A stretch of 64,000 nucleotides of DNA from Incurvaria masculella (lineage: Eukaryota; Arthropoda; Insecta; Lepidoptera; Incurvariidae). Location: contig OX335652.1 of assembly GCA_946894095.1 (NCBI GenBank), positions 643,001 to 707,000 of the forward strand, read 5' to 3'. Shown here piece by piece: positions 37,001-52,000 of the stretch. Below the pieces are notes generated by a model. The model did no database searches and had not been told where the DNA came from. It saw nothing but the letters and a program-made list of their open reading frames with translations. Positions within the stretch are counted from its first letter, which is position 1, and each line of letters opens with the position of its first letter. The position numbers and the translations under genes were made by a program.

Positions 37001-40000
37001 TTCAGCTGCCTACATATTACGGTTCGTACAGCCTTGTGACAGATGGACGGACGGACAGCGAAGGCTTAGTAATAGCGTTCCGTTGGCACCCTATGGGTAC
37101 GGAACCCTAAAAATGTTGCGTTTTGTTGATAGCAACACGAATATAAATATGGGGTGATCACGTGAAATGTCGTATTGTCGGCATACGATTTATTACAGCC
37201 ACACACTAAATGCAGACACGTCCATAGAATATTACCTACTTACGACCCAACAATGCTTGCTATAAAATCTATCGAAACAACAACCTACACAAGTTCTAAA
37301 AAGCCCAATTCCCATAGAAATACAACACAGTATCACAAAGTAGAGTGCGTCGTAAAGCTATGAGCATTTCGATAGTTCGCCGATACAAAGCGTTCAAAAT
37401 AGGCGAGGCGTGTCGTCGGCAGCTCTCATCGGGCGCCGCTTGTCGCCACTTGTTGCCGGCGCCGTCGCGACGCCGAGCGCCGCGGCGCCTTGTCGCCGGC
37501 CCCCCCCCCCCCCCCCCGCCCCCCCGCGCCCTCTGCCGCCGTCGCCCTCAATAACCCCGCTGTATAATTACAGAGACGTCACCCACCCCCCACTTTGTAT
37601 CGCCCGCATACTCTTTTACAAACAAATTTCGTAAATGTTCAACTAGTGCCACAGTAAGATACTGATAACATTACTGATAAAATATAATAATACAATTACA
37701 AACCTTTGTCTATGTTTATGGTCGTCTCTTCTTCGCCAGAAGTAATCGAATCGACAGGAAAACAATTTACGAATCCGAGAGAATCATCTAATCGAGGAAA
37801 TAAAGAAACTGAAACTGAAAACTGAAACTGATAAACTTTATCCAAAATTGTAGCTTTTATATCAGTATGTCGGATGTAAAGTAAACTAGGTGCACATTTC
37901 AATAACTTCTTTACACTGTTCACTTATTTAAGGCCCTGGTACTAGCCAAATCGCAAAGTTAGACGAGGCACCCCAAGTTAACTAACCAAGTCAGACGATT
38001 ATAAGTGTCATTCTTACAATATATGATTCCTTGTCTAGGAATCAACCTATTTTCTATTCGTTTCCTTTTTCTATACAAAATACATTGCGGAAACAGTGTC
38101 CATTTCCGAACTTTTTTGACTAAATGTAGAAATCTAAAAGCAAATGGATTTTTTTGTTTATGCATTTATGCTGTTTTTGCTTATATCTAGAAATCGAATT
38201 ACTTTCAGATTTCTAATGAGAAAAATCTACTTTTATATTTTTATTATTATTTAAATAAATGATGGAATCAAAAAATATTAACAATCCATTATCAGTCTGG
38301 AGTTCTATTTGGATTTGCTGAAGCGTTTCACTACATATTATTACATTTGTTAAAAAATGCATTTGTATGGCGCGAGTAGTTGGCTAGTCATAGCGCCTTA
38401 ACTCTCTGGATTTCTAGGCTGAGATAAATAGTCGCAATTGAAACAAAGAATAACCGACCGAAATACAAACTAGTAACAAACGTGACATTTCGTCTAAATA
38501 ATAACAAAAACGACTAAAACGAATTACAAATCCGTAGATCTGAATGTCGGGGCCGAGAGATTTCATTCAATAATTATCAGCTATATTTCCGCTACGATGC
38601 ATCCGATTATGTCAACACACATAGCGGTAAGTGAAAAGTTGGGATCGCAAGCGAGCGTTCAAAGTTAACTAAAAGCAATCACTGATCGTACTCAGTTGCG
38701 AGATGAGTTCGGATCGACTCGCCCCCAACTTTACGAATCTGCAAAGCGATCCGGATTGCTTCCTATCGTTCGCTTTGGCTAATCCTCTCGTCAATACGCG
38801 AGGATTCATACGAAAGAGCTGCTCTACTCAGTGGCGGAGCATAGGTCCCTAGCACCCGGTGCGGATCCCGAATTTGCCGCCCTCTTATTTTTGTGATTAA
38901 TCATAAAATAAGCCTTTTTACCGTGCATAAAATAAAAGCACGGTCAAAAGAGTACTCTTATTCGGTTATTTATTTAAATTAAAATCGATTCAAAATTAAT
39001 TTCCTTAATAAAAGTTATTGAAGAAACTTGCATCATTTCACCCTTGCATAAAATGTTGTGCCTGTATGCATGGAAACAACAAAACATTGATTAAAAAAAT
39101 TTGAGAGAAATATTGTTTTCCGCCACCTGTAAAATGCCGCCCCCCCCCCCCTACCCCACTGGCTCTATTGCTGTTAGTAGTAGCGGGCCGAGGGGCACAA
39201 GGCGCTGCCCGTGTACTTATGGGACGAATACGAAGAGTTAATATGCGACTAATTATTAGACTAGCCCTAATTCGCTGAGTATGTAAAAGAATACTTTAAA
39301 AAATTGTATTTAGTTACTTGGCGCTGTAATTCCAAAACACAGCGACATCTAGCTTTTATGGACTGAATGAAATAGTAATCCGAGCTTTAACATCAATCGA
39401 TATGAAACCTATGCAAAGTACTTAGAAAAATGGCTAGCCATTTCTCTAACCAAGAGCTAAGTTTTATATCGAGTGATCTATGAACCGTTGGCGGGCGCAC
39501 GAAAAACCCCATTTATTTTAAAATAAATATTTTACAAAATGTCTTAAATTTTTATACGCAGGTATAATATTCTAACTATTTGTCCATGGCGTACATCAAA
39601 TACTCGAGTCTTGCCTTGAGTGCGAGCAATGTACCTATGTAAAATATAAACTATTTTAATGGACGTAGTGGGACAGTTAACTTACCCAACTTGCAATATT
39701 GGCTAATTCTTTGACTAATGTATACAGATCAGATCAGATAAGATACACTTATTTATTTATATATATATATGTTTATTGCACTCAAAATTCGGGCAAAAGG
39801 TACAACTTAATGCCAGGGGCATTCTCTACCAGTCTACCTTTGGGTATCGTGAGCAGTAGTGCGAGTGGCAGTTATAGAGACAAATGAATTTACTACAACA
39901 AATATTATACACAATATACCAAATACTTATATACATATAAATATAAATATACATTAATATAAATATATAAACACTTTATATAATATAGAAACAGAAAAAA

Positions 40001-43000
40001 AAGGATGATACTTAACACTATCACAAAAATTAAGAAAAAAAAAAAAAAGATAAGATACACAAATATCATATAAAATATTTAGATCAATATTTACAGATAC
40101 AAATATTTTTGATGAAAAAATGTGATCTTCATACTTACCTTTTTAGGGTTCCCTACGCAAAGGGTGCCGACGGAACTCTATTACTAAGCCTCCGCTGTCC
40201 ATCCGTCCGTCCGTCTGTCACAGGGCTGTATCTCATGAACCCTAATAGATGGGCGGCTGAAATTTTCACGGAGTATATATTAATTTTGCCACTATCCCAC
40301 TAGGCCGGTTTTTTTTCACCGTAGTACCTAAACGTTAAGCCGTTTATACACAGACAGATAAATAAAAATGAAAAAAATATATATGATTCTCAGGAGCAGC
40401 TTTGTATAAACGAACGATACATTAAATCTCCTACCATCATTTGCATCAGGACTGAAATAAACGTTATTTCATTAAGCGAAGAGGGCCCCGAGCGCTACGC
40501 CGATTGTCTGCACTCCATTCAGGAGCGGCGAGATGGCGCCACCTGGCGGCGGAGGCGCGGCGCAGCCCGGCTGGGTATCCGAAGCGACCACAGACAATGG
40601 CGCTTCCGGTAGGCTGCGCGCGCGCCGCGAGAATACCGCATCCGGCAGACATTCCGAGATTGCGATAGCACTCGGCGCTCCAGATAACAATGCGGAGTGG
40701 ACACAAAGGGCTCGGTTACCTATCTCATTAAAATGTTTCAATGAAATTAAAGACTGAAACGAGTTTCCCCGAGAGCCTCGGGCATGGAGTAAGAACAGAA
40801 GGGAGTGGCGGCAGAGTTGACACGTTTTAGTGATAAACCCACAGACCTAGAATTAGCGCGTTGTGCTTACAAGACGAACGTAGCATTTAAAGAGTTAAAA
40901 TTATATTGCTTTTTTTTGTTTTTGTTTTTATATTTTGACTCTTTTTTTAGAGGTCACTGAAGTAGTTCATGACAGAAATAATAGTATTCAAAATAAATCG
41001 TAAAGAGGATTTACAGATTTTTCTTGTTGCCACTGGAGTAGTGCTTCGATTTAAGGTCCTTGCTTGCGGTGACACTAGGTTCTGGTCTCCTCTTTCCCTA
41101 AAATATGGTTGAGAGAGGCGATGACGGTGTGATGCTCGTAAACGGGTGCTGTTTGTGGGGACTGGTTGCTCCAATTGGCAACATGTTAGATGGCGGGCAT
41201 GGACTTTACAAATAAACTGATATTTTTCATGAACTTGTTGCATACGACATGAATTGTTGATTCTCGTTAATTCATATTAATTTTGTGTTTTTACCTGTGA
41301 TTGTAAGCAGTGGCAAATATTTTTGTATACTGGGGACTTTGAAAAAAAAACACCAGCGAAATTTCTTGCCAGACCGAACATACCTACCCGATGAGACAAC
41401 TTTTCGAAAGAGTACAGTGTAGCACTATTAGTTATTCTGTGGTACAGTGTCCCCGCCGGGCTCATTCCATGTGAAATGCGATTTTGTTAAATAATTTATG
41501 ATTTTTCTAGTTTTCCTCAAAAAAATTAGATTGTGAGGTGGAGTAATAACTGGGACAAATACCCTTTTATCTGGTAAATAAGAGGTGACCCAATGGTTAA
41601 TTGTCGATTAATCTTTTTCTAATTATTTAAAAGTAAGACTTGGAATATAATTCAATCATTATTTTGAAGCTACATGGTGATTTAGAGATGTTTTTGAGTA
41701 AAATAATAAATGTCAGTAAATTTTGTATGAAACATTTTAGTCTCATGCGTCTGTTGACTCTGTGTGTATTTACATTCTAAGTCTATGGATAAAACATACG
41801 CTGAACGTAGCGCCGGTAAGTCAGTTCGGTTACGAATTCGCTCACTCCCGATGTTCTCGAGTTCCAACAACACATAAGAACTGCACAGATCTAGTATCTT
41901 CCGTAAGCTTACTGACTGGCCGGCGCTACCGTCCGTGTATTATCACGAAAAGTGTCTACGCTGCCGCTATACGGTTGAGTTTCCGTCACCACTCGGGACT
42001 CAATGTCCTCCGGTCACGAATTATGAATTGCAAAAAATAAAATCTCCGGTAATAAATGTTGATAACTTTATCTGGATTACCGCAGTATATTACTCGTTCT
42101 GTTTAACATAAATACTTCTTTCTTATTGTACCGAGTGCTCCCATTACGGCTTTAATACGATTCTCCTGAATAATTCATCGAGCCTCATGTATCCTCAGAC
42201 GGAAGGAGGAGGGCGGATTATATAATAAATCATTAGGAGCGTATAATCCTCAAGCGACCTACATTCGGGAGCCATCGGGAGGGCTGCTGGGAGCGAGTGG
42301 GCCCGCCGCCGCACCCGCGGGGATAAATCTAGACGGTGGTACATCAATGGAGATTAAAAACATCGCAGGTATGGGAAACAAAGAAGACGTTCGTTTCTCA
42401 TGAGAGAGTATTCCGATACATGAAGGTTACCACCCCAAAGGGTGCCAACGGAACCCTATTATTCCGTCCGTCTGTCACAGACCTGTATCTCATGAACCGT
42501 AATAGGTAGGCAGCTGAATTTTTCACAGAGTGTGTATTTATTTTGCCGCTATAACAACAAATAGGTCATAATAAAAAATAATAAAAAATATACAAAAATC
42601 GTGATTTTTTCGTGTTAAATCTTGTTAACGCCTTACACCAGAACCCTTCGTGTGCGAGTCCGACTCGCACTTTGCCGGTTTTTTATTCCAATACTCTACG
42701 TGTGCAAACCAGCTAGTCATCAAAATTGGCCAAGGATCGAATCGGAATAGGGAAGTGTGCCCAATAAGCGCATTATTAGTACTTGCATTATTGTAAATAC
42801 TAGTTAGTGCTTTATTCTGAGTTCAAGTGAAAAATAATATTGTTTATTCATCATCCATAGACAGTACACTGCACTCGGATTTGTCATATTTCATCATTAG
42901 CCATTTCGGCAATCCCAGCGGAGTAGAACTGGCAAGAAACTCCGTTGGTTTACTTTTCAACGTCCACTCATTCTAAGTTTACAAAAGTATTTAGAATCAC

Positions 43001-46000
43001 AGGTAAAAAAGCGATGCAGTACTCCAGTAGCAAAATGAAAAAGTTGTGAAAACTTTGTACGATTTAGTTTTAATACCATTATTTCTGTCATGAACTACTA
43101 CAGTAACCTCTAAACAAAGAGTCAAAATACAAAATACATTATTATTCTAACGGGTAAAAAACTATACAATATTAACCCTTTAAATGCTACCACCTACAGA
43201 AAATTAAGAGTACAATGGTTTGAAAGCAATAGTAACAATTAAACTTTTTAGTTATAAAAATTAATTATGGGTAAATATAGTTTAATTACTATGTGAATGT
43301 CGGTTATTACACAGTGGATAGACGTCGCGTCGGGTGCATTCGTGGCGTAGCACATTCGAATTGTCCGTAAGTTCGCCAACGCCGGAAGTCATTAAGGATC
43401 ACCCGGCAACCAATCCCGAGCCACCGTTCAAATTAAGAACAAGAGCCGGCATTTTGAAATTCAAATGCGGTATCGGCACTTCCGGCGCGGGTTTGCGGTA
43501 ATGATGGCCGTATTGTGCGACAGAAACGTACCGAGAGTACGCGACACATTGTTCGCTCGCGCTATTCAACACGATGGGGCTGATTTCATTAGTGCTGAAA
43601 AGCTTGAAGGGGTGTGTTCGTTCAAGTACATTGCACCACGGTCGTTCGTAGCTATTTCGTAGAGTTATACTCCATCTCCGCAACAGGAAGTTACGAACTA
43701 TAACTGTATTGGCGAGCATATTAAGAAAACATTTTATAAAAAACCGGTCAAGTGTGAGTCGGACTCGCACACGAAAGGTTCTGTACCATTGTACAAGATT
43801 TAACACTGAAAAATACCCGTTTTTTGTATTCGCTTTAGTTTTGATTATTATTATTTTTTTTAACAAAACAGGTATAATTTCAGCTAACGTTCTACCTATA
43901 GGCAGTTAAAAAAATATTTTAGAAAATGATATTTTTTGCATGGAAAAAATGCTGAAGTCAGGTCTCAAATGTTTTCTTTTTAAGTTTGCTGCTGATATTG
44001 AAAGTAACTGATATTGATTTTCAATATCATTTTAAAGAGCGTACATCATTATCTACCAATTTAGTTAAGGTTATGTTTAACTTTTTGGAATTTATTTAAG
44101 AAAACAATAAAAAAAACGGTTTCACGCGTCATGCCGGTCACATTTCGAAAGATTTATTCCGAGCTGCTCTAACTAGGCGACCGACGTCGGGATCTGGCTT
44201 CAATCGCAAAAATTGGTCGAAAATATTTAGGTATAAGGATGCTCTTAACGGTAGTCGCATTGGTGGGCGGGCGGGGGAGACGGTAGGGCGGGCGGCGGCG
44301 GTGGTCACGCGTGTGAGGCACTTCCGATGTTGACGGCTCCAGGGCAGGGCGGGGCGCGCGCCCAGCAATCGGTTTGGTCACGCGCTCCGGGCGAGCCTTC
44401 AAGCATTTGCGAGCGGCATGTAGTCTAGCGTTTGACTACATAATGTGCTCTCTTATGTCATAATGTGTTCGTGCACTTACATTATTGTAATGTTGGTCAC
44501 CTCATGGTGTACTTCAAGCTGCAGTTTTCCGAGATGGTGTTGTGATAAATCTGCCCGAGTTGGAATCGAATTGAATCGAATAGTCAAAGCAGCGATATCA
44601 AATCTACCTTATTTCAGTCCAATGTGCTCAAATAATGGTCATGTCGTGGTAAAGTTCGTTCGGAAATGTGAAGTTGATGGGATTACAATATTACCTAACC
44701 ATGTCCCGTTACGTAAATAAATCCATCAGGCTCATTCAAACACTGTTGAATGTTAGAAACAAGCTTAGACTATGGATTCTATACCATATTACCGATATTA
44801 CCGATACATATATTCGATACTATGTCTACATCACTTTTGATTATCTGTACTGGTGTGTAAATAAATTTTAGAATTTTTGGATAAGAACTGTTTTATGTTA
44901 CGAGTAAGCGTGGCTTATGGCGTACGCCACGATCTAAATGTGTCTGCAGGTGCCCGACGACGCCCTTTGGCTTTTGAATATACGGGGGATGGGAAAACCA
45001 TGCCGACTCTTTGTAAACTCTGGGATACCTCCAGGGAGAGCCAAGCAGATTTGACACCTCTGAGTGTAGTATGCATATAAAAATAAGTATCATTAAAATA
45101 GATCATTCTACACACATACTAGTAAAACTAAATGCTCATACTTAGTCGGCCATAATCGTCGAAACGAGAAATTCCTCGAAAATCCAATAGATACGAACCA
45201 ATGAACCTATCAAATAAATTAAGGTATTTTCCGTCCATCCATATGAACCAATCGAGCAGTGATGGGTATGTCGAAAATCTCAATTACAATTTAGAATTCT
45301 GGGTTATCCGAGAAATTCGTTTTGTCGTCGAGACACCTCAGTAAGGCACGATTTCAATTACAATTCGTAAGCGACAGTCTGTCAATTAGGCATTTTCCGT
45401 TTTTTATATAGCCCACGCAGCCTTCACAAAGAGACATCTGTGCCAAACGACGAGCAATCAAATGTGAGATTCGGGACGTGCCGGCAGCAGGAGGGCAATT
45501 TTGGGAATTCAGAGTGGACGCATCAGGAGTGTTTTCAGGAGAGGAATCCACTTTGACAGCACTTTGGTGTTCTGGTAATCGATCGCAGCATCACACGAAA
45601 TGAGTGGCACGAAATTAAACATATACATGTTTTTTCGAATTCAGCGCCAACGAAAAATTATGTATCCATTTTCATAATCGTAACTGTGTAAAAGCGTACT
45701 CATTCATTAAGCATTCAGGAGTGTGTATTCCGTATGTAAACCAATTAGCGCAAGAATTCGCCTCCAGAGCCTCGGCTGACGCGCGTGCTCGCGACAGTCG
45801 CCTCCTCGGTGTTATTACGAGACCTTAACTCCCGACTAATGCATTAGGGTTACCTGGAATTATGTTTGGTGTTAGGAAAAAGGTGGCTGAACATCTTGTT
45901 CAATCTTTGTACTGAGGTAAGAAGTGATATGTACTATTAAAATAGGTATGTGCTCTCTTGCCAAAAACAATCCTACAGAGATTATTACCAGAGTATTTAG

Positions 46001-49000
46001 TCTCCGTAAATATTGAAACAGAGACGGACTTCGGGTGCCTAACAGCCTTCGGTATCCTAGTATTAAGTAACGATACTTTGATCAAGCAATCTAGTTTGCT
46101 TCTTAGACACTCTAGCTCGTAAACCTTTTAGTAATAAGCGTATAATGCTTCAGTGCAAATACTCTATTATTGATAAAAGCTTGTGGATGGATTAAGGTAG
46201 TTTATTTCACCCCGCTCACCTCAGTAGGGCTTCCTACCCTGATCCGACAAGCCATGTTGCACCAGTGGCAGATACATGATATACATTTCACTGATATAGT
46301 CTCATCATAACGGGTCAGTCTATAATCCAGTAGTGTAAAGTTTGAACTTTTTTGAAGTGAAAACTTCTTTAGCGGCGCTGAGCACTTTTTGTTGGATGGG
46401 TAAAAACTTCCAAACTCGCGTCAGGGTCACGTGATGCTGATCGAAAAAGCGTAAGATTGAAGTGAAAACTTCTTTAGCGGCGCTGAGCACTTTTTGTTGG
46501 ACGGGTAAAAACTTCCAAACTCGCGTCAGGGTCACGTGATGCTGATCGAAAAAGCGTAAGATTGAAGTGAAAACTTCTTTAGCGGCGCTGAGCACTTTTT
46601 GTTGGATGGGTAAAAACTTCCAAACTCGCGTCAGGGTCACGTGATGCTGATCGAAAAAGCGTAAGATCGAGGGGAAGGGAGAGGAACTAGTATCTCCCAC
46701 TCTTTCTACCGTGCCTGAGTGTGCTGCTCCGCTTAGGCAGCACAGCATGGCGATTATAATTAAACACAACGTTAATACTAAAGTTTTCACTTCTGCCGGC
46801 ACTCCCGGAGTGCTACCGGTGTTTTTTTTTCAAGGAGATTTCATTTGTTAAACTCACCCGTTCGTGCACCACTTTCTATTTCTATCTGAATTCGTTAAGT
46901 GCATTTCGTCACGAATGCAACCTGTTCCATGCTCAGGAATCCATATAAAACTGAACACCCTGTTTGCCCACCCTGGCTGGTACCATCTGAAAAGATGGTC
47001 GGAGCGGCAGTGAATAACTCTCGGTGCTTTCCATCTAGTTCAATGAAACTGTACTCATAAAGGGACGGTCCTGGCATAACACCTAATTACTAATATTGAC
47101 TGTAGGGGAGGTATTAGCCATCCATATACAGGATCACCCGGCAACCAATCCCGAGCCACCGTTCAAATTAAGAACAAGAGCCGGCATTTTGAAATTCAAA
47201 TGCGGTATCGGCACTTCCGGCGCGGGTTTGCGGTAATGATGGCCGTATTGTGCGACAGAAACGTACCGAGAGTACGCGACACATTGTTCGCTCGCGCTAT
47301 TCAACACGATGGGGCTGATTTCATTAGTGCTGAAAAGCTTGAAGGGGTGTGTTCGTTCAAGTACATTGCACCACGGTCGTTCGTAGCTATTTCGTAGAGT
47401 TATACTCCATCTCCGCAACAGGAAGTTACGAACTATAACTGTATTGGCGAGCATATTAAGAAAACATTTTATAAAAAACCGGTCAAGTGTGAGTCGGACT
47501 CGCACACGAAAGGTTCTGTACCATTGTACAAGATTTAACACTGAAAAATACCCGTTTTTTGTATTCGCTTTAGTTTTGATTATTATTATTTTTTTTAACA
47601 AAACAGGTATAATTTCAGCTAACGTTCTACCTATAGGCAGTTAAAAAAATATTTTAGAAAATGATATTTTTTGCATGGAAAAAATGCTGAAGTCAGGTCT
47701 CAAATGTTTTCTTTTTAAGTTTGCTGCTGATATTGAAAGTAACTGATATTGATTTTCAATATCATTTTAAAGAGCGTACATCATTATCTACCAATTTAGT
47801 TAAGGTTATGTTTAACTTTTTGGAATTTATTTAAGAAAACAATAAAAAAAACGGTTTCACGCGTCATGCCGGTCACATTTCGAAAGATTTATTCCGAGCT
47901 GCTCTAACTAGGCGACCGACGTCGGGATCTGGCTTCAATCGCAAAAATTGGTCGAAAATATTTAGGTATAAGGATGCTCTTAACGGTAGTCGCATTGGTG
48001 GGCGGGCGGGGGAGACGGTAGGGCGGGCGGCGGCGGTGGTCACGCGTGTGAGGCACTTCCGATGTTGACGGCTCCAGGGCAGGGCGGGGCGCGCGCCCAG
48101 CAATCGGTTTGGTCACGCGCTCCGGGCGAGCCTTCAAGCATTTGCGAGCGGCATGTAGTCTAGCGTTTGACTACATAATGTGCTCTCTTATGTCATAATG
48201 TGTTCGTGCACTTACATTATTGTAATGTTGGTCACCTCATGGTGTACTTCAAGCTGCAGTTTTCCGAGATGGTGTTGTGATAAATCTGCCCGAGTTGGAA
48301 TCGAATTGAATCGAATAGTCAAAGCAGCGATATCAAATCTACCTTATTTCAGTCCAATGTGCTCAAATAATGGTCATGTCGTGGTAAAGTTCGTTCGGAA
48401 ATGTGAAGTTGATGGGATTACAATATTACCTAACCATGTCCCGTTACGTAAATAAATCCATCAGGCTCATTCAAACACTGTTGAATGTTAGAAACAAGCT
48501 TAGACTATGGATTCTATACCATATTACCGATATTACCGATACATATATTCGATACTATGTCTACATCACTTTTGATTATCTGTACTGGTGTGTAAATAAA
48601 TTTTAGAATTTTTGGATAAGAACTGTTTTATGTTACGAGTAAGCGTGGCTTATGGCGTACGCCACGATCTAAATGTGTCTGCAGGTGCCCGACGACGCCC
48701 TTTGGCTTTTGAATATACGGGGGATGGGAAAACCATGCCGACTCTTTGTAAACTCTGGGATACCTCCAGGGAGAGCCAAGCAGATTTGACACCTCTGAGT
48801 GTAGTATGCATATAAAAATAAGTATCATTAAAATAGATCATTCTACACACATACTAGTAAAACTAAATGCTCATACTTAGTCGGCCATAATCGTCGAAAC
48901 GAGAAATTCCTCGAAAATCCAATAGATACGAACCAATGAACCTATCAAATAAATTAAGGTATTTTCCGTCCATCCATATGAACCAATCGAGCAGTGATGG

Positions 49001-52000
49001 GTATGTCGAAAATCTCAATTACAATTTAGAATTCTGGGTTATCCGAGAAATTCGTTTTGTCGTCGAGACACCTCAGTAAGGCACGATTTCAATTACAATT
49101 CGTAAGCGACAGTCTGTCAATTAGGCATTTTCCGTTTTTTATATAGCCCACGCAGCCTTCACAAAGAGACATCTGTGCCAAACGACGAGCAATCAAATGT
49201 GAGATTCGGGACGTGCCGGCAGCAGGAGGGCAATTTTGGGAATTCAGAGTGGACGCATCAGGAGTGTTTTCAGGAGAGGAATCCACTTTGACAGCACTTT
49301 GGTGTTCTGGTAATCGATCGCAGCATCACACGAAATGAGTGGCACGAAATTAAACATATACATGTTTTTTCGAATTCAGCGCCAACGAAAAATTATGTAT
49401 CCATTTTCATAATCGTAACTGTGTAAAAGCGTACTCATTCATTAAGCATTCAGGAGTGTGTATTCCGTATGTAAACCAATTAGCGCAAGAATTCGCCTCC
49501 AGAGCCTCGGCTGACGCGCGTGCTCGCGACAGTCGCCTCCTCGGTGTTATTACGAGACCTTAACTCCCGACTAATGCATTAGGGTTACCTGGAATTATGT
49601 TTGGTGTTAGGAAAAAGGTGGCTGAACATCTTGTTCAATCTTTGTACTGAGGTAAGAAGTGATATGTACTATTAAAATAGGTATGTGCTCTCTTGCCAAA
49701 AACAATCCTACAGAGATTATTACCAGAGTATTTAGTCTCCGTAAATATTGAAACAGAGACGGACTTCGGGTGCCTAACAGCCTTCGGTATCCTAGTATTA
49801 AGTAACGATACTTTGATCAAGCAATCTAGTTTGCTTCTTAGACACTCTAGCTCGTAAACCTTTTAGTAATAAGCGTATAATGCTTCAGTGCAAATACTCT
49901 ATTATTGATAAAAGCTTGTGGATGGATTAAGGTAGTTTATTTCACCCCGCTCACCTCAGTAGGGCTTCCTACCCTGATCCGACAAGCCATGTTGCACCAG
50001 TGGCAGATACATGATATACATTTCACTGATATAGTCTCATCATAACGGGTCAGTCTATAATCCAGTAGTGTAAAGTTTGAACTTTTTTGAAGTGAAAACT
50101 TCTTTAGCGGCGCTGAGCACTTTTTGTTGGATGGGTAAAAACTTCCAAACTCGCGTCAGGATCACGTGATGCTGATCGAAAAAGCGTAAGATTGAAGTGA
50201 AAACTTCTTTAGCGGCGCTGAGCACTTTTTGTTGGATGGGTAAAAACTTCCAAACTCGCGTCAGGGTCACGTGATGCTGATCGAAAAAGCGTAAGATTGA
50301 AGTGAAAACTTCTTTAGCGGCGCTGAGCACTTTTTGTTGGATGGGTAAAAACTTCCAAACTCGCGTCAGGGTCACGTGATGCTGATCGAAAAAGCGTAAG
50401 ATCGAGGGGAAGGGAGAGGAACTAGTATCTCCCACTCTTTCTACCGTGCCTGAGTGTGCTGCTCCGCTTAGGCAGCACAGCATGGCGATTATAATTAAAC
50501 ACAACGTTAATACTAAAGTTTTCACTTCTGCCGGCACTCCCGGAGTGCTACCGGTGTTTTTTTTTCAAGGAGATTTCATTTGTTAAACTCACCCGTTCGT
50601 GCACCACTTTCTATTTCTATCTGAATTCGTTAAGTGCATTTCGTCACGAATGCAACCTGTTCCATGCTCAGGAATCCATATAAAACTGAACACCCTGTTT
50701 GCCCACCCTGGCTGGTACCATCTGAAAAGATGGTCGGAGCGGCAGTGAATAACTCTCGGTGCTTTCCATCTAGTTCAATGAAACTGTACTCATAAAGGGA
50801 CGGTCCTGGCATAACACCTAATTACTAATATTGACTGTAGGGGAGGTATTAGCCATCCATATACAGTTACATAAAAAACCGGCCAAGTGCGAGTCGAACT
50901 CGCACACGAAGAGTTCCGTACCATCGTACAAGATTTAAAACAAAAAAAACACGTTCTTTGAATGGGGCCCCGATTTAATATTCATAATTTTCTTATTTTA
51001 CCTATTTGTTGTTATAAGAGCAAAACAAATACACACTTTGTGAAAATTTCAGCTGCCTACCTATTATGGTTCATGATATGCAGCCCTGTGCCAGACGGAC
51101 GGACGGACGGACGGACAGCGGAGGCTTAGTAATAGGTTTCCGTTGGCACCCTTTGGGTAAAAAGAAAATGGGGTACCCTTTAATTTTTATTATTTTTTAT
51201 TTAAATTTGGCTAGGTACAGAACCCTAAAAGTAACAATATTTCATGTGAAGCTTTAAAAGTCTGGCAAACCTTTGTATCAACCTTTTTGTATTAACCTTT
51301 CGTATGAACACATCAAACGCATTGATGTGTATTAACTCTACAGCGTATGTAACTGAAAACTAATTAAAATATGTGGACGTCGCCTACACGAGGCCGTGCG
51401 TTTGACAGTTCTGTAATTTGGTCCGCCGTCGCAAGCGCTCACTCGCACGAAGCACCGCTTGCGGAGCTTCGAACACAGCTTTAGGCGGGGTTCGCGCTTG
51501 CAAATCACTTGCAAATTACGACAGCGTTCGATACAAACCGGACTTTACTGAGGCTTCGACGTACTACACGAGGCATACTGTGGACATCCCGATATTCTGA
51601 CATAGATTATTATACATAAGGGTATGGCTGCACTAATATTTTACGGACGAGCGGCTCGTAGCTTAGTGGCGCGGGGACTTGCCTAGCATACCAGGGGTCT
51701 GGGTTCACATACTCCACCACTTTCTTCCTCTTTCTGAGTTGGATAAATGCACGAATGCCAGCTGCTCCATGGTTCGGAATCCATGTGAAATTGTAGGTCC
51801 CCTTCCCCTACCATCTTGGTAGCGGTCAATCTCGCCCGGATTGGTACCATCGCATGGAATGATCGATGGTCAAAGCGGCAATGAAAATTGTCGTGTTTTC
51901 CGTCCAGTTCAATGTAGCCGAGCAATATAAGGAAGGTCTTGGCATGACACCTAGTGCCCATGTAGTGTGTTAGTTATCTCACGGTCAGTTTGGTATTACT

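Larger units (their letters stand above)
43396..50865. repeat. Tandem duplication, two copies of 3,735 bp
   Basis: Copy 1 is 43396-47130 and copy 2 is 47131-50865, in direct orientation with no spacer. Both begin GGATCACCCGGCAACC and end TAGCCATCCATATACA. Only two base differences were noticed, both inside the 105-bp repeats (46502 C versus 50237 T; and G versus A at the CAGGRTCACG site near 50161). Each copy contains a GGCCAAGTGCGAG repeat fragment, a GC-rich block, a Helentron-like element and a 5'-truncated SINE. Confidence 0.95.
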
